A stretch of 64,000 bases of DNA from CALLVF01 sp964632205 (GTDB lineage: Bacteria; Patescibacteriota; Microgenomatia; UBA1406; GWC2-37-13), in the NCBI GenBank assembly GCA_964632205.1, contig CAZWBE010000003.1, forward strand, positions 1 to 64,000. Reading direction: 5' to 3'. Position numbers and translations under genes: made by a program. The notes beneath the pieces are model-generated. The model had not been told where the DNA came from and did no database searches. It saw nothing but the letters and a program-made list of their open reading frames with translations. This document shows positions 59,659 through 64,000 of the stretch, piece by piece (the stretch's first letter is position 1; each line of letters begins with the position of its first letter).

Positions 59659-60367
59659 AATTTTTTATTCTACTAAAATAAATAATAGGCATTATTTTAG
59701 TGGTTTTGGCACCCGTTTTTTAGGTGATGGCCGTAATATAAATAATATTTTTAATTTTTTTAATCAGACAGATATTGATTATAAAACAATTATCATCGCT
59801 GAACAAATTCACTCTGCTAATATCGCTATTGTTGATGACAAAAGTTTAGATGGTTTCAAAAAAATAGAGGATGTTGATGGGGTAATTACTAAAAATTTAA
59901 AAACGATTTTGATTGTAAGAACTGGTGATTGTCTCCCAATAATTTTTGTTGACAAAAAAAATGAAACTATTGGCATTTCTCATCAAGGATGGCGAGGAAG
60001 TTTAAAAAAATTGGGGCAAAAAATGGTCGAGGCAATGTTAGCGATAGGAAGCAATAAAGAAAATATATTGATAGTTCTCGGCCCCTCAATTAATGGTTGT
60101 TGTTATGATGTTAACGATGATAGATATTACACCTTTTTACAAGAGTTTAATGGTTATTCTGACAAAATCTTTTATCAGCGAGGTGGAAAAAAATATCTTA
60201 ACTTATTACTCTTAAACTATTTACTTTTGCTCGATGCGGGAGTTCCTAAAAAAAACATAGATTTTTTTCCTTTTTGTACCAAATGTGATAGTCGGCGATT
60301 TTTTTCTTTTCGGCGGGATAAAGATAGAGAGTATGGAGAAATGTTAAGTTTTGTAGTTAGATATTGA
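59633..60367 (+). CDS. pgeF: Peptidoglycan editing factor PgeF (YfiH/laccase-domain protein)
   Basis: 244 aa. The metal and catalytic residues of the family are present: IAEQIHSANI (His), VRTGDCLPIIF (Cys), ISHQGWRGSLKKL (His), LGPSINGCCYDV and CDSRRFFSFRRD. In E. coli the protein removes Ser wrongly added in place of Ala in UDP-MurNAc peptides; mammalian relatives act on purine nucleosides. Its place between murE and murC favours the editing role. Overlaps murE by 26 nt. Confidence 0.92.
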   Translation: MLTYDPSLKIFYSTKINNRHYFSGFGTRFLGDGRNINNIFNFFNQTDIDYKTIIIAEQIHSANIAIVDDKSLDGFKKIEDVDGVITKNLKTILIVRTGDCLPIIFVDKKNETIGISHQGWRGSLKKLGQKMVEAMLAIGSNKENILIVLGPSINGCCYDVNDDRYYTFLQEFNGYSDKIFYQRGGKKYLNLLLLNYLLLLDAGVPKKNIDFFPFCTKCDSRRFFSFRRDKDREYGEMLSFVVRY

Positions 60368-60376
60368 AACAGATGA

Positions 60377-61795
60377 ATGCTTAACCAAATAAATAATATA
60401 TTCATCGTTGGTATCAAAGGAGTGGCGATGGCTAATTTAGCCTTAATTTTGAAAAAAATGGGGAAGAAAATTAGCGGCAGCGATGTTGGAGAAATATTTA
60501 TCACAGATGAACTTTTAAAAAAAAATAAAATTGAATGGCAGGTAGGTTTTGATAATCTTCCTTCTGAGATTGATTTGGTTATTTATTCGGCCGCCCACGG
60601 AGGATTGAATAATCCTCAGGTGGTTGAAGCAAAAAAGAAAGGGATAAAAATTATTTCTCAAGCGGAAATTTTAGGGCAAATTATGCAAAACTTTAAAAGG
60701 AGAATTGCTGTTTGTGGGAGTCATGGGAAGACAACAACCGCCTCTCTTCTGGCTTACTCATTAATTAAGTTGGAAGAAAAACCCAGTTACTTAGTGGGAG
60801 CACCTAATTTTACTAATTTTTGCGGGGCAGATTATCAAAAAAGCGATTATTTTGTCATTGAAGCCGATGAGTATGGGGTTAATCCGCCATTTGATACCAC
60901 GCCTAAATTTAATTTTCTCAGTCCTAACTATATTGTTTGTACTAATATTGATTTTGACCATCCGGATGTTTATAAAAATTTAGAAGAAGTAAAGTCAGCT
61001 TTCTTAAAATTTTTTAAAAAAAATCTATCAAGCTCTATTCTTTTTCTTTGTGCTGATGATTATCATACTAATAAAATACTTAATCAATTAGAAAGAAAAT
61101 CCTATTTAACTTATGGTTTCTCAGATAAATCCGATTATCAGATTGTTAACTGGCGAACCAGTGAAACTGAATCGGAGTTTGAGATAAAATTTAGAGGTAA
61201 CTTGAGAGAAGTAAAAGATAAATTTAGAATAAAGCTTTATGGAGAAAAAAATATTAGCAATGCCGCCGCTGTCGTTGCTTGTTTGTTAACGCTTAATTTT
61301 TCAGCAGAAAAGGTTAAAAAAGCAATTGAGAATTTCACTGGGGCCCAGAGACGTTTTGAAAAAATATATTTTGGTAATAGTATTTTTTTATTTGATGACT
61401 ATGCTCATCATCCAAAAGAAATTGAGGCGACTATTAAAGCAGCCAGAATGAGATTTCCTCAAAATAGAATCCTAATTATTTTTCAACCTCATACCTACTC
61501 TCGGACTTTTTCGCTTTTATCAGAATTTGCCAGGGCTTTATCTTACGCTGATAAGTCGTTTATTCTTCCCATTTTTTCCTCAGCAAGAGAACGCCCAGGA
61601 AATTTTAAAATTTCCTCCCAAGACATTGTTAGATTAAGTCCTAGTAAATTAATCTATATTTCAACTAAAAAAAAACTCCATCAATATTTAGGCTCACTTC
61701 TTCAACCTCAAGATGTAATTTTCACTATGGGAGCAGGGGATGTTTATAAGCTTAAAGATGATATAATAAAAATAATCTCAAATGTCAAATCTTAA
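60377..61795 (+). CDS. murC: UDP-N-acetylmuramate-L-alanine ligase
   Basis: Adds L-Ala to UDP-MurNAc. 472 aa. Start INNIFIVGIKGVAMANLALILKKMGKKISGSDV (Rossmann domain), Walker A CGSHGKTTTASLL, IEADEYGVNPPF, TNIDFDHPDVY, GAQRRFEKIYF, FDDYAHHPKEIEATIKA and FQPHTYSRTF. Complete three-domain ligase, unlike the short MurE next to it. Overlaps murB by 14 nt at a repeat-like stretch (SNVKS / MSNLKSQLQLEKN). Confidence 0.96.
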   Translation: MLNQINNIFIVGIKGVAMANLALILKKMGKKISGSDVGEIFITDELLKKNKIEWQVGFDNLPSEIDLVIYSAAHGGLNNPQVVEAKKKGIKIISQAEILGQIMQNFKRRIAVCGSHGKTTTASLLAYSLIKLEEKPSYLVGAPNFTNFCGADYQKSDYFVIEADEYGVNPPFDTTPKFNFLSPNYIVCTNIDFDHPDVYKNLEEVKSAFLKFFKKNLSSSILFLCADDYHTNKILNQLERKSYLTYGFSDKSDYQIVNWRTSETESEFEIKFRGNLREVKDKFRIKLYGEKNISNAAAVVACLLTLNFSAEKVKKAIENFTGAQRRFEKIYFGNSIFLFDDYAHHPKEIEATIKAARMRFPQNRILIIFQPHTYSRTFSLLSEFARALSYADKSFILPIFSSARERPGNFKISSQDIVRLSPSKLIYISTKKKLHQYLGSLLQPQDVIFTMGAGDVYKLKDDIIKIISNVKS

Positions 61796-62675
61796 ATCAC
61801 AGCTTCAATTAGAAAAAAATAAGGACCTTTTTCCTTATTTAACGATAAAAGTTCATGTTAAGGCAGAGTTTTTTTTTGAAGCTAAAACAAAAGAAGATTT
61901 AATTCGGGCAAAAGAATATTCATTACAAAACAACATTCCTTTGTTTATTTTAGGTGGAGGATCAAATTTGGTTCCTTTAAGGGATAAAATTTTTGGACTG
62001 GTTGTTCTTAACCGTTATATTAAAAAACAAATTCTTCGTAAAGAAAAAAATTTCGTTGATATTTTAATTTCTTCAGGATATCCTGTTGCTAAATTAGTAA
62101 GTGAGACGATAGAAAAGGGATGGGAAGGATTTGAGTATCATAAGGGTTTACCAGGAACAGTGGGTGGGGCTATTTATATGAATTCAAAATGGACTCGACC
62201 GCTCAACTACTTTAGCCAAAATCTTTTATACGCTTATCTTCTTGATGAAAAAGCCAAAATTAAGAAAGTAAATCAACAATATTTTCAATTTGCTTATGAT
62301 TTTAGCATTCTGCAAAAAACGAAGGAAATTTTGTTAGAAGGTATTTTTCGTTTAAATAAATCTGACTTTAATATTTTAAGAAAAAGAAGCGAGGAGGTAT
62401 TATCATATAGAAAAAAAACGCAACCTTTTGGTGTGGCTAGCAGCGGTTGCTTTTTTAAAAATATCAATGGTATTTCAGCCGGCTACTTAATTGATAAGTC
62501 GGGATTAAAAGGATTTTCGGTAGGAGATTGGGTGGTTTCTAATATTCATGCTAATTTTATTCTTAACAAAGGCGGTGGAAAATTAGAGGACTTAGCAAGA
62601 TTGATAGAGATTATTAAACAAAAAGTCAAAGATAAGTTTGGAGTGAATTTAAAAGAGGAGGTAATAAGAATATAA
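61782..62675 (+). CDS. murB: UDP-N-acetylenolpyruvoylglucosamine reductase
   Basis: Flavoenzyme completing UDP-MurNAc. 297 aa. FAD-binding: LGGGSNLVPLRDKIFGLVVLNRY, FEYHKGLPGTVGGAIYMNS; catalytic Ser in ASSGCFFKN; ISAGYLIDKSGLKGFSVGDWVVSNIHANFILN. The late catalytic Glu is in VNLKEEVIRI. Type II-like length. Reads from within the end of murC, so translation is coupled. Confidence 0.95.
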   Translation: MSNLKSQLQLEKNKDLFPYLTIKVHVKAEFFFEAKTKEDLIRAKEYSLQNNIPLFILGGGSNLVPLRDKIFGLVVLNRYIKKQILRKEKNFVDILISSGYPVAKLVSETIEKGWEGFEYHKGLPGTVGGAIYMNSKWTRPLNYFSQNLLYAYLLDEKAKIKKVNQQYFQFAYDFSILQKTKEILLEGIFRLNKSDFNILRKRSEEVLSYRKKTQPFGVASSGCFFKNINGISAGYLIDKSGLKGFSVGDWVVSNIHANFILNKGGGKLEDLARLIEIIKQKVKDKFGVNLKEEVIRI

Positions 62676-62712
62676 AATAGCAATAATAAATAACAGTTCT
62701 TATGGGAATTTA

Positions 62713-64000
62713 ATGGAAGACGCTTATATCATTAGAGGTGGAAAGCCGTTGCGCGGCCAGATAACATTATCTGGCGCCAAAAATGTTGCTTTAAAAGTAA
62801 TTATTGCCAGCTTAATGTTTGATGGCGAGGTGGTTTTGAAGAATGTTCCGCGGATAAATGATGTTTTGGAGCTTTTTCATTTAATTAAAGTCTTAGGAGG
62901 GAAGGGTGATTTTATTGAAAAAAATACCGTCAAGATAGAAGGTAAAAATTTAAAAGGTAATAAAATTGACTTTCTTCATGGCTCTAAAATCAGAGTTTCA
63001 TTTATGATGGCGGCGCCACTTCTTTATAAATTTAAAGAATGTTATATTCCCAACCCAGGTGGTTGTCGAATTGGTGCCAGACCGATTGATCGGATAATTG
63101 AAGGAATGCGAAATTTAGGGATATTTGTAGAATACGATTCTCAGACTGGTTATTATAAGGCACAGATAAAAGAGAAACCATCTGGATTTTATCGCTTTCC
63201 AAAATCTTCTCATACAGGAACAGAGTTTTTAATTCTCCTTTCGGTCTTAGGCAAAGGGAAAACAATTATCGAAAATGCCGCTTTGGAACCGGAGATTGAT
63301 GAATTAATCCGTTTTCTAAATGAGGCAGGCGCAAATATTGTTCGGCATGACTCTTCTATCGAAGTGATTGGTGTTTCTCGATTAAGGCAGAAGAAAGATT
63401 TTACTGTTGTAAATGATCGAAATGAAGCGGTAACTTATGCTAGTTTAGCTATCGTAACTGGGGGAGAGGTGGTTTTGGGAAGAATTCCTTTTCCTTTAAT
63501 TACTACTTATGTAGAAAAACTTCAATCTGTTGGCGGAGGATTTGTTAGGTTAAGTAATGATACTTATAAATTTTTTTATCAAAAAAAATTAAAAGCTTCC
63601 AAAATTGAGACTTCTCCGCATCCAGGATTTATGACTGACTGGCAGCCTAACTGGGCAGTTTTGATGTTAAAAGCGGTTGGTGAATCAATTATTATTGAGC
63701 GGCTTTTTGAAAACCGGTTTTCTTATGTTAATGAATTAAGAAAACTGGGAGCAAAGATTGATTTTATTGAAATTCCAGTTAAAAACCCGAATGCTTATTT
63801 TTTCTTTAACTTCGATCCAAAAAAATCTTATCAGCAGGTGATAAGAATTATGGGACCCCAAAATCTGCATGGTGGGGTTCTTGATATTTCAGATTTAAGA
63901 GCAGGTGCCACCTTAGTTATGGCCGCTTTATCAGCCTCAGGGGAATCGATTGTCAATGGGGCTTCCATTTTAGAGCGCGGTTATGAGAATTTGGTTGAAA
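62713..64000 (+). CDS. murA: UDP-N-acetylglucosamine 1-carboxyvinyltransferase (3' end outside window)
   Basis: First committed step of peptidoglycan synthesis, enolpyruvyl transfer from PEP to UDP-GlcNAc. 429 codons visible and still open at the right edge. ATG at 62713: MEDAYIIRGGKPLRGQITLSGAKNVALK. The PEP-binding Cys, target of fosfomycin, is kept: NPGGCRIGARPIDRI. Also PHPGFMTDWQPNWAVLML and SDLRAGATLVMAALSASGES. Working upstream of MurB, it lies last in the visible cluster. Confidence 0.95.
   Translation, partial: MEDAYIIRGGKPLRGQITLSGAKNVALKVIIASLMFDGEVVLKNVPRINDVLELFHLIKVLGGKGDFIEKNTVKIEGKNLKGNKIDFLHGSKIRVSFMMAAPLLYKFKECYIPNPGGCRIGARPIDRIIEGMRNLGIFVEYDSQTGYYKAQIKEKPSGFYRFPKSSHTGTEFLILLSVLGKGKTIIENAALEPEIDELIRFLNEAGANIVRHDSSIEVIGVSRLRQKKDFTVVNDRNEAVTYASLAIVTGGEVVLGRIPFPLITTYVEKLQSVGGGFVRLSNDTYKFFYQKKLKASKIETSPHPGFMTDWQPNWAVLMLKAVGESIIIERLFENRFSYVNELRKLGAKIDFIEIPVKNPNAYFFFNFDPKKSYQQVIRIMGPQNLHGGVLDISDLRAGATLVMAALSASGESIVNGASILERGYENLVE

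Noticed and set aside
1..64000. CRISPR arrays, prophage, insertion sequences, restriction systems
   Set aside because: No regularly spaced identical repeats, cas-like, transposase, integrase or methylase proteins were recognised in the window.

Overview
The window is a compact, AT-rich piece of bacterial chromosome. It reads most like a member of the Candidate Phyla Radiation (Patescibacteria), with Microgenomates or a relative the best guess. This rests on pared-down versions of universal genes (AlaRS without its C-terminal region, MurE without its N-terminal domain, a short SufD, MetRS with its tRNA-binding domain as a separate protein), a class I LysRS, an archaeal-type AMP phosphorylase, overlapping genes on both strands, and AT-rich 'KLKIKNQKLKI'-type repeats. 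TGA is a normal stop codon here, so the UGA=Gly code of Gracilibacteria and Absconditabacteria is excluded. No phage, insertion sequence or CRISPR array is visible. No rRNA, tmRNA, SRP RNA or RNase P RNA was recognised.

Layout. 1-9.5 kb: phosphodiesterase (cut by the left edge), lysS, a Trbp111-like tRNA-binding protein, greA with an attenuator-like leader, tRNA-Glu(CTC), a DUF2905 protein, a membrane-anchored GILT-like thiol protein, a minimal alaS, nnrD and two anchored unknowns. 9.5-20.6 kb: secA; glmS under a glmS ribozyme with a clear promoter; a CvpA-CAP fusion; a stand-alone 5'-3' exonuclease; ftsH; a TsaC-TsaE fusion and tsaD (t6A synthesis). 20.6-28.4 kb: an IscR-like regulator followed by sufC-B-D-S-U, a ferredoxin of the CxxAxxC type and a two-subunit 2-oxoacid:ferredoxin oxidoreductase. 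Cluster assembly, electron carrier and cluster-using enzyme thus lie together. 28.5-31 kb: lon. 31-39.4 kb (minus strand): a cell-surface glycan operon with three GT4, one GT2, one GT39-like enzyme, an O-antigen ligase-like protein and a FemAB-type protein.

39.4-46.1 kb: tRNA-Met(CAT), a decayed rarA, trpS, dtd, a class A PBP, metG and a small membrane protein. 46.2-51 kb: rpsO-pnp, a degenerate HicA-like relic and ftsK. 51-55 kb (minus strand): mltG, AMP/thymidine phosphorylase and murJ. 55.2-64 kb: a division and wall cluster mraZ-rsmH-ftsL-ftsI-murE-pgeF-murC-murB-murA, with murA cut by the right edge.

Regulation is unusually readable. Several promoters (rpsO, lon, ftsK, mraZ, probably secA) have the -10 box only 7-10 nt before the ATG, predicting leaderless or nearly leaderless mRNAs. 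Genes with a real leader (glmS, greA) carry RNA structures instead. Four TGGT boxes at exact 10-bp spacing overlie the mraZ promoter and start. TTAGCA/TGCTAA inverted repeats sit at the promoters of both ATP-dependent protease genes, ftsH and lon. No wholly unknown multi-gene system was found; the strongest non-textbook signals are these regulatory structures, the dispersed repeats and the decaying genes.
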